Source: Sphingobacterium micropteri (GTDB taxonomy: Bacteria; Bacteroidota; Bacteroidia; Sphingobacteriales; Sphingobacteriaceae). Taken from it: a stretch of DNA of 64,000 bases. Shown here in pieces: positions 7,933 through 17,245 of this stretch. The DNA is taken from NCBI RefSeq assembly GCF_014692515.1, contig NZ_JACOIK010000001.1, forward strand, positions 372,001-436,000, given 5' to 3'. A model generated the notes under the pieces. The model had not been told where the DNA came from, did no database searches, and saw nothing but the letters and a program-made list of their open reading frames with translations. A program made the position numbers and the translations under genes. Position 1 is the first letter of the stretch, and each line of letters starts with the position of its first letter.

Positions 7933-8865
7933 TTATGATAGTGCCGGTAACACCTGTTCAATTTCTGAACGCATCCCTTCAAACTGTTTGGGGAGTTTAA
8001 GCGCCGTCCCCAATTCTACTAAAGGTTCGTCGACGGTAAAACCCGGATTGTCTGTTGCAATCTCGAAAAGTACGCCTCCTGGTTCCCTAAAATATAAAGA
8101 GTAGAAATAATCCCTGTCAATTTTAGGCGTGATATGAAGACCTGCAGATACCACCTTTTCTCTAAACGCCATTAGTACATTATCATCTTTAACACGAAAA
8201 GCAATGTGATGGTTTGTTCCGGCCGCTTGGTGACCACGCGTGGCCGATGGAGTTTCGATAAGGTCAATAAAATTGGCCGTGTCTATCGCGTCGGTGATAA
8301 AGCGATAACGATTGTCTTCTTGTTTTTGAAGTTCATAGCCCAATATGTCTGTGAGTACCTTCGCGGTCGCGTCCTTATTTTGTAAGGTGAGCGTCGTATT
8401 ATGAAATCCTTTCAAAGCGAAATCTTCCGTGATCTCATCAGTTGTCCATACTATCCGGCTGTCCGTTGCTGCTGGTTCGATAAACTGTAGCTGCAAGCCA
8501 TCTGGATCTTCGAAGGAAATCAGTTTTTCACCGAAGATTTCGCCTTCTGCATAAGGGATATGGTAGTGCTTCAATCTTTCTTTCCAAAAATCCAAGGCGC
8601 CTTGAGGTACGGAATATCCGATATGTGTCGCCATTCCTGCTCCGTTTCTACCTCTTCCGATTCCTTCCCAAGGAAAGAACGTTAATATGGTACCGGCTTC
8701 ACCGCTTTTATTTCCGAAATAAAAGTGGTAAGTGCCCGGATCGTCAAAGTTAACGGTCTTTTTTACGAGACGAACACCTAAAACCTTGGTATAGAAATCC
8801 AAATTCCTTTTTGCTTCATTGGCAATTGCCGTGATATGATGCAAACCTAATATTCTATTTTCCAT
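7933..8865 (-). CDS. Ring-cleaving dioxygenase, MhqO-like (two VOC domains)
   Basis: 310 aa made of two vicinal-oxygen-chelate modules, the standard architecture of MhqA/E/O hydroquinone dioxygenases. Metal-ligand candidates are the His pair in GLHHITA (residues 9-10), the GTNHHIAF segment in the second module and the Glu in GVLFEIATD. It should cleave hydroquinone-type rings using Fe(II) and O2. It is first in an operon with the MhqD-like hydrolase, and a good -7 element stands upstream. A regulator of the MarR/HxlR type is not present next to it. Confidence 0.88.
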   Translation of the reverse strand: MENRILGLHHITAIANEAKRNLDFYTKVLGVRLVKKTVNFDDPGTYHFYFGNKSGEAGTILTFFPWEGIGRGRNGAGMATHIGYSVPQGALDFWKERLKHYHIPYAEGEIFGEKLISFEDPDGLQLQFIEPAATDSRIVWTTDEITEDFALKGFHNTTLTLQNKDATAKVLTDILGYELQKQEDNRYRFITDAIDTANFIDLIETPSATRGHQAAGTNHHIAFRVKDDNVLMAFREKVVSAGLHITPKIDRDYFYSLYFREPGGVLFEIATDNPGFTVDEPLVELGTALKLPKQFEGMRSEIEQVLPALS

Positions 8866-8965
8866 GACATATCTGTTTTATTGATGATTAACGCTACGGA
8901 AAGCATGTTTTACAGGTTGCTCCAATAGCATTTACTTTTATAACCTTTACCGTTTATGGATAGTA

Positions 8966-8973
8966 CAAAGATA
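8966..8973 (-). promoter_or_regulatory. -7 element of the mhqO-like operon, between two GTAC words
   Basis: TATCTTTG on the minus strand matches TAnnTTTG. On the plus strand the element lies inside GTACAAAGATAATGTAC (8963-8979), so two GTAC palindromes frame it; this could be an operator for a quinone-sensing repressor. No good -33 box is visible. Confidence 0.4.
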
Positions 8974-9080
8974 ATGTACCACTTTTTTGGCTACATTGAT
9001 CTAGGTTAAGAAAACCTATTCATAAAACTAAAACATAACTTTTATTGTTTTTGAATAAAACAGTAAACAAAGGAAAGAGA

Positions 9081-9545
9081 ATGATGGACACACAAAATTT
9101 AAAAGGAAAAAACTGGGCGGCCAGAAAAATAAACCAAACTTATATCCTAAGTATCGACGATAAGAGTAGTATTGTGGACACATTAACCGATTTTGTGGCA
9201 TCGCAGAAAATTGTTGCCGGGGAAATTACGGGAATCGGGGCTACCAATGAAGCTACTTTACGTTTTTTTGACCCGGATACAAAAGAGTATGTGGATAAAA
9301 CCTTTACAGAACAAATGGAGATCAGTAACCTTTCGGGTAATATTGCTGAGGTTGACGGGAAGCTCATGCTACATTTGCACGTGACATTGGGCAAAAGCGA
9401 TTATTCAGCCTTAGCAGGACATCTTTCTGACGCAAAAATACGTGGCGCAGGTGAATTTTTCATTAACGCCATTCATACGAAAGTGATAAAAATAAAAAAT
9501 GAAGATATAGGGTTGAATTTTTATGATTTCGAAGGCGGCCTTTAA
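9081..9545 (+). CDS. PPC (DUF296) domain protein
   Basis: 154 aa from the ATG at 9081. A purine-rich AGGAAAGAG lies just before it, whereas the ORF start at 9045 has nothing comparable; ATG 9084 is also possible. The whole protein is one plant/prokaryote-conserved domain, with the family motif HLHVTLG and a following GHL (metal-site histidines), and GEITGIGA near residue 45. Bacterial PPC proteins form trimers and are annotated as DNA-binding, but their role is unclear. Monocistronic and divergent from the MhqO-like gene; shared stress regulation is only a possibility. Confidence 0.85.
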   Translation: MMDTQNLKGKNWAARKINQTYILSIDDKSSIVDTLTDFVASQKIVAGEITGIGATNEATLRFFDPDTKEYVDKTFTEQMEISNLSGNIAEVDGKLMLHLHVTLGKSDYSALAGHLSDAKIRGAGEFFINAIHTKVIKIKNEDIGLNFYDFEGGL

Positions 9546-9626
9546 CTTTTTCTATACACTTCCTGTATTGCATCATGGTTGCAATAAATGAAATCTTTCC
9601 TATCTTTGATGAAAGTTACGAACACA

Positions 9627-10226
9627 ATGACAGAATTTTGGGAAGAAGCATTTCGGGATAAACAGGAGATGTGGGGCTTTAAGCCTGCCCAATCCGCTAT
9701 ACTTACAAAAGATTTTTTTGTAGAAAAAGGCATAGCGAATATACTTATTCCCGGTATGGGTTACGGACGAAACGCACAGCTTTTCATAGAAAGTGAAATG
9801 GACGTAACAGGAATTGAAATTTCAAAAACGGCAATTGCATTAGCGCGAAAACATTACGGTACGGATATGGTTATTCATCACGGTTCCGTAACAGATATGC
9901 CCTTTGATAATAACCAATATACCGGTATTTTTTGCTATGCGTTAATTCACTTATTAGATAGTGACGAAAGAGCAAAGCTGATAAGCGACTGCTATAACCA
10001 ATTAACCGAAAACGGCTATATGGTTTTTACAGCTATCACAAAGCAGGCCCAAACTTACGGACAGGGAAAACAAATAGGCAAAGACCGTTTTGAAATGTAC
10101 GGCGGCGTGAAGATGTTCTTTTATGATAACCAAGCTGTACAGGAAGAGTTCGGTAAATACGGATTGATCGAAGTTACAGCGGTAAACGAAAACTATCCTT
10201 TCTATTTGATAAAATGTCGGAAATAA
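9627..10226 (+). CDS. Class I SAM-dependent methyltransferase
   Basis: 199 aa from the ATG at 9627 (MTEFWEEAF), which matches the usual beginning of this family; starts at 9588 and 9609 are also in frame. Motif I is IPGMGYGRNAQLF, followed by the acidic strand DVTGIEIS that binds the ribose of SAM; motif IV is in IFCYALIHLL. Small Methyltransf_11/25-type enzyme, cytoplasmic. The WGFKPAQSA segment resembles thiol/thiopurine-type methyltransferases that protect against toxic small molecules. Substrate unknown. Confidence 0.85.
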   Translation: MTEFWEEAFRDKQEMWGFKPAQSAILTKDFFVEKGIANILIPGMGYGRNAQLFIESEMDVTGIEISKTAIALARKHYGTDMVIHHGSVTDMPFDNNQYTGIFCYALIHLLDSDERAKLISDCYNQLTENGYMVFTAITKQAQTYGQGKQIGKDRFEMYGGVKMFFYDNQAVQEEFGKYGLIEVTAVNENYPFYLIKCRK

Positions 10227-10343
10227 ATGCTGTCGTACATCCAATATCTCGCTCTTTCCTAAAATGGTCCAAACTTTGCGTACGAAATACAAGGGCAGCT
10301 TCATGTACCTAACCCGACTTCGTGTACCTTTGGAGGAAGAGAT

Positions 10344-10469
10344 ATGAATACTCTTTTTATAACAACCGCGTCGATGGGGGAGGAAAGAGGAGCAGGGTTA
10401 TATGCTATCGAGCTGGAAGATGAAGGTTTCGTTGAAAATAAAGTAAATTGGCCCGTGGCAATAATTTAA
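10344..10469 (+). CDS. 41-codon ORF with a strong Shine-Dalgarno site, possible gene remnant
   Basis: Codes for 41 residues beginning MNTLFITTASMGEERG and ending NWPVAII. It is preceded by GGAGG at 10332-10336, seven bases before the ATG, which is unusual in this genome where most genes lack such a site. The hydrophobic start followed by GAGLYAIELE looks like the first strands of a larger beta protein, so this may be the 5' stub of a truncated gene rather than a true small protein. It ends one base before the stop of the convergent DEAD-box gene. Unrecognised. Confidence 0.35.
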   Translation: MNTLFITTASMGEERGAGLYAIELEDEGFVENKVNWPVAII

Positions 10470-10470
10470 A

Positions 10471-11745
10471 CTATCTTTTCTTATTCTTCATTGTCATTTT
10501 AGCCTTTACGCCACTACCATAGTTGTATGTTTTGCTATTGCTTTCTTTCTTTTTATGAAAAGCTCCATCTTGCGATTCTTCCCCTTCATTCTTTTCTTTA
10601 GGGTTATCGGATGGGCGATAAATAATAAGATCATCCGGAAGAGGCACGATAGGGATTTTCTTTCCTAAAGATTGTTCTATTTTTTTGAGTTCAGGAAGTT
10701 CAATGTCTGTAGCAAATGTGATAGCTAAGGTTTCATCATTTGAAGTTTTTAAAACATGTTGTACAAAAACATCGCTATTTTCTGGTATTTCAAAATGAAA
10801 TATAAATGGAATCCCACTTAGATCTAAATTACTATTGCCTTCATTTGCAATAACGAGTATTCGACATGCTGAGGTTTGCTTAAAATCATGGATATCATCA
10901 AAACCTAAATCATCATGAAAAAATGGTTGTAATACAGCAGCTTCTCCTTTCGGAACATGTAGTCTTTCCATTAGATTGTGTGCTGTAAGTCGACTGTTTA
11001 CAAATACCACAACTTTGTCAAACACATCATCGTCACGCATCAACGCATTTAGCAAATTGATTTTGGTTGTAAAATTAGGCACTTGATACAACAGGAGCTC
11101 GTGTGTGTTAGCTGTTTCTTCGGCGAGCTCTTCCACTTCAATAATTGTCGCAAAAGGCATAAAATCGTCAATCATCAAATGTAATTTTTCATGTTCAACG
11201 GTGCTGAATGCTAAATACTGTACTTTTCCACAACTTTGTGCCAGCTCTCTTACCGTTGTTTGCATTCCCTGTTTCACTATTTCTTCCGCATCATCAATGA
11301 TGAATGTCTGAATACGATTTAAATTAAGCCCTAGTTTCAGATACACGGCACGAGCACGGTTTGGTGTAGCAACCACAATATCTACTCCGCGCACAAGATC
11401 TTCAATCTCCTTCTCCATACTTCCACTCGTTTTGAGCCCCATGATATGGAGATCCTTATTCTGGCTAATAGTCAGAAAACGATCAATTATTTCAGCAATT
11501 CTATCTTCGTTAGGGGCTAAAATTAAGACTTTAGGCGCTTCATCTTGTGTGTATTTTAAACGCATCAATACACCAAGCACATAGGTGGTGGTTTTTCCGG
11601 CACCTTCCGGCGCAATGCCAACGATACTATGCCCACCGACTATTCGGGAAAGTGATTTCAATTGGATTTCTTTTGCTGTAAAATAACCCAAATCGTTCAT
11701 AGATGTATGAAGACGTTTACTAAGCTTTAATTTATCTAAAGACAC
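10471..11745 (-). CDS. Degenerate DEAD-box helicase-like protein
   Basis: 424 aa from a GTG at 11745. The ATG-like longer start at 11820 lies upstream of a perfect -7 box (11775-11782) that would start transcription near 11767, so it is unlikely. Two RecA-like domains are present. Walker A is APEGAGKTTT, but motif II is DDAE instead of DEAD, motif III is FST instead of SAT, motif V lacks the usual ARGLD (it reads NEGNSNLD), and motif VI has HVLKTSND where HRIGRTGR is expected. A basic, low-complexity tail follows (about 60 residues, ending MTMKNKKR). Nucleotide binding is plausible, but helicase activity is doubtful without the motif VI arginines. Confidence 0.8.
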   Translation of the reverse strand: MSLDKLKLSKRLHTSMNDLGYFTAKEIQLKSLSRIVGGHSIVGIAPEGAGKTTTYVLGVLMRLKYTQDEAPKVLILAPNEDRIAEIIDRFLTISQNKDLHIMGLKTSGSMEKEIEDLVRGVDIVVATPNRARAVYLKLGLNLNRIQTFIIDDAEEIVKQGMQTTVRELAQSCGKVQYLAFSTVEHEKLHLMIDDFMPFATIIEVEELAEETANTHELLLYQVPNFTTKINLLNALMRDDDVFDKVVVFVNSRLTAHNLMERLHVPKGEAAVLQPFFHDDLGFDDIHDFKQTSACRILVIANEGNSNLDLSGIPFIFHFEIPENSDVFVQHVLKTSNDETLAITFATDIELPELKKIEQSLGKKIPIVPLPDDLIIYRPSDNPKEKNEGEESQDGAFHKKKESNSKTYNYGSGVKAKMTMKNKKR

Positions 11746-11774
11746 GGCTGAATAATTAAATGAATACGAAAGGA

Positions 11775-11782
11775 CAAAGTTA
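11775..11782 (-). promoter_or_regulatory. -7 element of the DEAD-box gene
   Basis: TAACTTTG on the minus strand fits TAnnTTTG. It implies a transcript start near 11767 and decides in favour of the GTG start at 11745. Confidence 0.5.
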
Positions 11783-11837
11783 ACTAAAATATAATTGGTG
11801 TTTTTTGTAAATTGTGCCACTATCTATATTATTAATT

Positions 11838-13712
11838 ATGCGAAAAAAAACACAAATAATCGCCGCCGTGATGCTATTTTCTACGACGGTTGCTGTTAGT
11901 CAGATGAAAGTTCGGGAAGAATTGCCTGAAAAATATAAGTGGAACCTTGCTGATCTCTATGCTACAGACGCGGTTTGGAAAGAAGAAAAGGAGCGGATAC
12001 AACAACAAATGCAGGAAGTAATTTCGTATAAGGGCAAGCTTACGCAGTCTGCAACTTTTCTTTTGGAAGCATTGGAGTTGAATAGTAAGTTGGTCAAGGA
12101 CATGGCCAGATTATTCTCTTATGCGGCGATGAAATCTGATCAAGATACCAGAGTAACAAAATACGCGGGTATGAAGCAAGAACTGCAACAGCTTTTTTCA
12201 GAATATGGTGCATTAACTTCGTTCATCGAACCAGAATTATTAACATTGGGGGAAGAGCAACTCAACACTTTTTTGACGAAAGAGAAAGAACTGGCAACAT
12301 ACAAATTCTACCTAATGGATTTACTTCGGAAGCGGGCTCACAGAGGTTCCGAAGAAGTCGAGAAAGTAATGGCCTACTCCGCATTAATGTCTGAAAATGC
12401 CGCAAATATCTTCAATACTTTTTTTAATGCGGAGTTTCCCTACCCAGAAATTGAATTAAACGGAGAGCGCTTAAAGCTCAATACAGCAAATTTTGCATTG
12501 TACAGAGCGAGCGAAGATAGGGAAGTTAGGCGTAAGGTATTTGCCTCTTATTTTGGTAAATTGAACGAATTTCAACGCACTTTTGGAGCTCAGCTATATG
12601 GAAATATCAATGCGGCGTTGTTTACGACAAAAGCTAGGAATTACGGGAGTACATTAGAAAGGGCATTGGATAGCGACAATATCCCCACAACGGTTTTTCA
12701 GAATCTGGTCAAAAATGTAAATGGAAACCTTGAAACCTTTCACCGCTATCTGAACCTTCGGAAACGCATGATGGGAGTAGATACACTGCATTATTATGAT
12801 CTTTATGCACCTTTGGTTGAAGAAGTTGATTTAGCCTATACGGTGGAAGAGGCTGTTGAAAATATTCTGCAATCTTTGCAACCTTTAGGCACTGATTACG
12901 TAGAGGTGTCAAAAAAAGCATTCCAGGAAAGATGGATTGACATGTATCCCAACGAGGGAAAAAGATCCGGCGCGTATTCCAATGGTTCTGCGTACGACGT
13001 ACATCCGTATATACTCATGAACTACAATGGGCAATATAATGATATGTCCACATTGACCCATGAATTGGGGCATACGATGCACAGCTACCTAACCAATAAT
13101 AAGCAACATTTCGCCAACGCAAACTATTCGATTTTTGTTGCCGAAGTGGCATCCACATTAAATGAAGAGTTGCTGAACGATTATATGTTACAACAAATTA
13201 AAGACGATAAGATCCGGCTCGCTATTCTCGGAAACTATCTCGAAGGTGCTAAAGGAACATTGTTCCGGCAAACGCAGTTTGCTGAATTCGAGTCGATGAT
13301 CCATGATAAAGTCGCCGCCGGCGAAGCGCTCACCGGCGAAGATTTCGATAACATGTATCTCGACCTAACCAAGCGTTACTACGGTCATGATAAAAATATT
13401 TGTATAGTGGATGACTACGTCAAATCCGAGTGGTCTTACATTCCACATTTTTATTATAATTTCTACGTTTACCAATACGCAACATCGTTCACCGCCTCTA
13501 CTGCTCTCTCGGAAAAGGTACTAAAAGGTACAGATGAAGACCGAAAAAAATACCTCGATTTTTTAGCCTCTGGAAGTACCAAATACCCTGTGGATTTGCT
13601 TGTTGATGCTGGCGTAGATATGAATACTTCAGAACCATTTGATCTGACTATTGCGAAGATTAACGCTGTCATGGCAGAGATGGAGACCATTCTGACAAGA
13701 ATTGGGAAATAA
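11838..13712 (+). CDS. pepF: Oligoendopeptidase F, exported (M3B zinc metallopeptidase)
   Basis: 624 aa from the ATG at 11838, which begins a basic plus hydrophobic signal peptide ending near VAVSQ; the ORF start at 11814 adds eight residues that spoil it. The zinc motif HELGH is at His408-Glu409-His412, and the third ligand is expected in the VAEVASTLNEELL helix. Length and the KYKWNLADLY N-terminus are standard for PepF. Unlike the cytoplasmic Firmicutes enzyme, this one should act in the periplasm, cutting short peptides. Divergent from the DEAD-box gene and ended by a strong hairpin. Confidence 0.92.
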   Translation: MRKKTQIIAAVMLFSTTVAVSQMKVREELPEKYKWNLADLYATDAVWKEEKERIQQQMQEVISYKGKLTQSATFLLEALELNSKLVKDMARLFSYAAMKSDQDTRVTKYAGMKQELQQLFSEYGALTSFIEPELLTLGEEQLNTFLTKEKELATYKFYLMDLLRKRAHRGSEEVEKVMAYSALMSENAANIFNTFFNAEFPYPEIELNGERLKLNTANFALYRASEDREVRRKVFASYFGKLNEFQRTFGAQLYGNINAALFTTKARNYGSTLERALDSDNIPTTVFQNLVKNVNGNLETFHRYLNLRKRMMGVDTLHYYDLYAPLVEEVDLAYTVEEAVENILQSLQPLGTDYVEVSKKAFQERWIDMYPNEGKRSGAYSNGSAYDVHPYILMNYNGQYNDMSTLTHELGHTMHSYLTNNKQHFANANYSIFVAEVASTLNEELLNDYMLQQIKDDKIRLAILGNYLEGAKGTLFRQTQFAEFESMIHDKVAAGEALTGEDFDNMYLDLTKRYYGHDKNICIVDDYVKSEWSYIPHFYYNFYVYQYATSFTASTALSEKVLKGTDEDRKKYLDFLASGSTKYPVDLLVDAGVDMNTSEPFDLTIAKINAVMAEMETILTRIGK

Positions 13713-13722
13713 TGGATTTCCA

Positions 13723-13752
13723 AGCCATAGCCTACTTTCGTAAGCTATGGCT
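13723..13752. terminator. Bidirectional terminator hairpin between pepF and the oxidoreductase
   Basis: AGCCATAGC (13723-13731) pairs perfectly with GCTATGGCT (13744-13752), and the inner TAC/GTA bases can extend the stem. It separates two convergent genes and overlaps the end of the minus-strand gene. T-tracts are weak on both sides. Confidence 0.6.
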
Positions 13753-14788
13753 CTATAATGCTAAAATCTGGTGCCTGTAAAGATTCAATTTGCCATTTTA
13801 TGTGATCAATCGTTATAGGATACGCTGCGTGATCGCGTAAGCTCTCATGTACTGCGTTAAATAAGCGATTATAATCTCCTTTTCGTGCGGCAAGTAATGA
13901 CGTCTGTTTTTCACCATTACCATCCACAACCGTTAGCTTCCCTTCGCTTCCTTCTGGTTCAATCCCATATCCTGGTGCAGTTGGGAGCATACCATCAATT
14001 AACTGCTGTTCTTGGACATCGGCCATTTTTTTAATAAAAGATCCTTTTGATCCATGAACGACGAAGGCTGACTGTGGATCGGCTACCAAGAGATTTCCAG
14101 TCAAAAATACCTGTAGGTTATGGGGATAGATTAAATGAAAATTAAAGTAATCAGGTACTTGTGATTCTGGTCTGTTAATAGCCGTTGTTTTGATTATTTT
14201 ACTAGGCTTTCCAAACAGGGAGAAAGCTTGATCCAGCAGGTGTGGACCTAAATCATACGCGACGCCGCTTGAAACATATTGGCTGTTTTCTTTGAATTTT
14301 TTAGGTCCCAAGGCCATATTGTAGCGGTCAAAACGCATGTGTACTTCGATGAGTTTTCCGAGTTGACCACTTTCGATAATCTCTTTCATTTGCATAAAGT
14401 GGCTATCGTAACGTCTATTTTGGTAGAAAAAAATCTTCTTGCCTGTCTTTTCGCTTATCGCAGATAATTTATCCAGTTGATCGAGATTGTCTACAGCAGG
14501 TTTTTCCAACAGCACATGTTTTCCCGCTTCTAGCGACTCTTTTGCGAACTCGAAATGCGTATAATTGGGTGTATTAACAATAACAAGTTCTATACTATCA
14601 TCGGCCAACAGATCAGTAACACTGTCGTAACTTTTAACGTCGGGATAGATGTCCTTTGCCGTTTTCGTTGTTCTTTCAACGACTGCCGTGAAATTAAAAT
14701 GATCGTTAGTATAGATAAAAGGGGCGTGGAAAACACGTCCTGACATTCCAAAACTTAGTATGCCTGTATTAATTTTTGGTTTTTCCAT
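13745..14788 (-). CDS. Gfo/Idh/MocA family oxidoreductase
   Basis: 347 aa from the ATG at 14788 (MEKPKINTGILSFGMSG). The ORF runs to 14902, but the extra residues do not resemble the family. The N-terminal Rossmann fold has GMSGRVFHAPF, followed by the signature EKPAV of the family's conserved EKP motif (catalytic Lys) near residue 95. The C-terminal alpha/beta domain carries DLGPHLLDQ, which holds the usual active-site His. These NAD(P)-dependent enzymes oxidise or reduce sugars and inositols. No sugar-specific neighbour; the substrate is open. Confidence 0.9.
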   Translation of the reverse strand: MEKPKINTGILSFGMSGRVFHAPFIYTNDHFNFTAVVERTTKTAKDIYPDVKSYDSVTDLLADDSIELVIVNTPNYTHFEFAKESLEAGKHVLLEKPAVDNLDQLDKLSAISEKTGKKIFFYQNRRYDSHFMQMKEIIESGQLGKLIEVHMRFDRYNMALGPKKFKENSQYVSSGVAYDLGPHLLDQAFSLFGKPSKIIKTTAINRPESQVPDYFNFHLIYPHNLQVFLTGNLLVADPQSAFVVHGSKGSFIKKMADVQEQQLIDGMLPTAPGYGIEPEGSEGKLTVVDGNGEKQTSLLAARKGDYNRLFNAVHESLRDHAAYPITIDHIKWQIESLQAPDFSIIEP

Positions 14789-14993
14789 TGTGTTTGGTAG
14801 CTGTTCCATCCTGTAAAAATACAAAAAATATGATAGCTCTATCTCGCGAGCCCAGCATTCTAAAAAGCGAGCGTGTAGATGTCGCGATCGTTGCCAATTC
14901 AACTATTTAAATTTTCGAAAACTTTTGCATGTACCGGACGTTCTTCTGTATAAGCAACCAAGTGGAGTAGAGAACTATTAAAGTAAAATTATC

Positions 14994-17120
14994 ATGGCAA
15001 ATGGACATAAAAATAAAGTCGGCGACCTAGGGAAGAACACGGTAGCAAGTGAGGGTAAACCGATGACCACCGATCAAGGCGTAAAAATTAATGACGATGC
15101 AAACTCCTTAAAAGCTGGTGAGCGAGGTGCGTCTTTACTAGAAGATTTTATACTTCGTGAGAAAATAACGCATTTTGATCACGAACGTATTCCGGAGCGG
15201 ATTGTACATGCCCGCGGTTCCGGAGCACACGGTTATTTTGAATTATATGAAGATATGCGTAAATATACGCGTGCTCGAATATTCACAGATACCGAAAATC
15301 GCACGCCGGTATTTGTCCGGTTTTCTACCGTGGCTGGAAGCAAAGGTTCAGGGGATCTAGCACGCGATATCCGGGGCTTTGCTGTTAAGTTTTACACACA
15401 GGAAGGCGTGTTTGACCTTGTCGGAAATAATACACCGGTATTCTTTATTCAGGACGCCATGAAGTTTCCAGATATTATACACTCGGTGAAACCGGAGCCT
15501 GATTGGGAGATTCCGCAAGCAGCGTCCGCACACGACACGTTTTATGATTTTATTTCGCTAGCAACCGAATCGCTGCATAACCATATGTGGGCAATGAGCG
15601 ACAGAGGAATTCCAAGAAGTTATCGGATGATGGAAGGTTTTGGTATCCACACGTTTCGGCTGGTGAATGAACAGGGAGAATCGCATTTTGTTAAATTTCA
15701 CTGGAAGCCGAAGCTGGGTGTGCACTCTGTTACATGGGATGAAGCTGTAAAGATAAATGGAGCAGATCCTGATTTCCATCGTCGTGATCTATGGGAGGCT
15801 ATAGAAGCTGGACATTTTCCGGAATGGGAACTTGGGTTGCAGATTATTCCGGCAGAAGACGAGCACAAATATGAATTTGATCTTTTGGATGCAACGAAAT
15901 TTGTACCAGAAGAGCTCGTTCCGGTAAAAATTATTGGGAAGATGACCTTGGATCGTAACCCAGATAATTTTTTCGCAGAAACCGAACAGGTCGCTTTTCA
16001 CCCGGGACATATCGTGCCAGGCATCGATTTTACCAATGATCCACTACTGCAAGGTCGTCTTTTCTCTTATACAGACACGCAGTTATCCCGTTTAGGAGGC
16101 CCTAACTTTCGGGAAATCCCCATTAACCGAACTGTCAACGAAGTACATAACAACCATCGTGATGCGCAGATGCGTATGACGATCAACCAAGGTAAAGCAG
16201 CTTATTTTCCGAATACCATAGGCGGCGGCTGTCCACATTTAGCGAAGATGGCAGAGGGAGGATTTACCTCCTTTGAGGAACGGATAGATGGCAAAAAGAT
16301 ACGAGACCGAAGCGCAAGTTTCAATGATCATTTCTCGCAACCGGCCTTGTTTTTTAGAAGTCTAACAGAATGGGAGCAGACCCATTTAATTAATGCTTAT
16401 GTTTTTGAACTGGGTAAGTGTAATCGAGATGCCATTAAAGAACGTATGTTGTGGCTTTTGTCACAGATAGACGATCGATTGGCCACGGCTGTTGCCAGTA
16501 AGCTCGGAATGCAAATACCGATGGATATCGAAAGGCCGATAAATCAAAACATAGGAGCAGATGCAGATCCACATAAGCATGAGCCTTCTGCCGTTAAACA
16601 TTATCTGGAAAAATCGGAGGCACTCAGCCAGGAACCGCTGCCAACGACAATTATAGAAGGAAGAAAAATCGCCGTTCTGGTGGCAGACGGGTTTGATATG
16701 GCTGCATTGCAAAAAATGAAGGCCTATCTCGAAGAATTAAAACATGCAAATTTTCAGCTTATAGCACCTCATGGAGGCACAATACGTTGTACGGAAAACA
16801 TGGAGCATCGGGTAGATGCGTCATTAATGACAACGGAAAGTGTACTTTTTGATGCATTATACATTCCCGGAGGAATCCAAAGTATACAAGCGCTTAAGAG
16901 CGAAGGAAAGGTATTCAAATTTATACACGAAATGTTAAAACATTGTAAGGTCATTGCTTTTGACGGAGAAGCAGAAGAGCTTTATAAGCTTTCGGCAGCA
17001 AAAGACTTTGTTCACGACGAGGCAATCTTGTTAAACGGATCGCCGGAACACTTTGCGGGCGCACTGGCTAAGCATCGTAACTGGCAGCGAGAGCCGCATA
17101 CGCTACATATTGCCGTATAG
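14994..17120 (+). CDS. katE: Large-subunit catalase HPII (KatE)
   Basis: 708 aa, in the range of clade II large catalases. The distal haem His is His72 in [27 protein letters not shown] and the NADPH-side [11 protein letters not shown] follow; the proximal Tyr motif is RLFSYTDTQ near residue 345. From about residue 555 a flavodoxin/DJ-1-like domain follows ([10 protein letters not shown]), typical of HPII and absent in small catalases. Breaks down hydrogen peroxide in the cytoplasm. Monocistronic; no clear OxyR or -7 site could be picked out upstream. Confidence 0.96.
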   Translation: MANGHKNKVGDLGKNTVASEGKPMTTDQGVKINDDANSLKAGERGASLLEDFILREKITHFDHERIPERIVHARGSGAHGYFELYEDMRKYTRARIFTDTENRTPVFVRFSTVAGSKGSGDLARDIRGFAVKFYTQEGVFDLVGNNTPVFFIQDAMKFPDIIHSVKPEPDWEIPQAASAHDTFYDFISLATESLHNHMWAMSDRGIPRSYRMMEGFGIHTFRLVNEQGESHFVKFHWKPKLGVHSVTWDEAVKINGADPDFHRRDLWEAIEAGHFPEWELGLQIIPAEDEHKYEFDLLDATKFVPEELVPVKIIGKMTLDRNPDNFFAETEQVAFHPGHIVPGIDFTNDPLLQGRLFSYTDTQLSRLGGPNFREIPINRTVNEVHNNHRDAQMRMTINQGKAAYFPNTIGGGCPHLAKMAEGGFTSFEERIDGKKIRDRSASFNDHFSQPALFFRSLTEWEQTHLINAYVFELGKCNRDAIKERMLWLLSQIDDRLATAVASKLGMQIPMDIERPINQNIGADADPHKHEPSAVKHYLEKSEALSQEPLPTTIIEGRKIAVLVADGFDMAALQKMKAYLEELKHANFQLIAPHGGTIRCTENMEHRVDASLMTTESVLFDALYIPGGIQSIQALKSEGKVFKFIHEMLKHCKVIAFDGEAEELYKLSAAKDFVHDEAILLNGSPEHFAGALAKHRNWQREPHTLHIAV

Positions 17121-17200
17121 CCGAAGCTAACGCGATTTTGCATGCAAAGATGTTGTCGATATGCGCAAATTTTCTACAGAAAATCACGTATTTTAGTTGC

Positions 17201-17208
17201 TATGTTTG
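17201..17208 (+). promoter_or_regulatory. -7 element of the sialidase-like gene
   Basis: TATGTTTG fits TAnnTTTG, 37 bases before the ATG at 17246. Confidence 0.4.
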
Positions 17209-17245
17209 TGATTATTATAAATCGTGATCAGAAAAATCATATCGT

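Noticed and set aside
17137..17148. Palindrome TTTGCATGCAAA after katE
   Set aside because: Only 12 bases, no T-tract and no obvious partner; could be chance.
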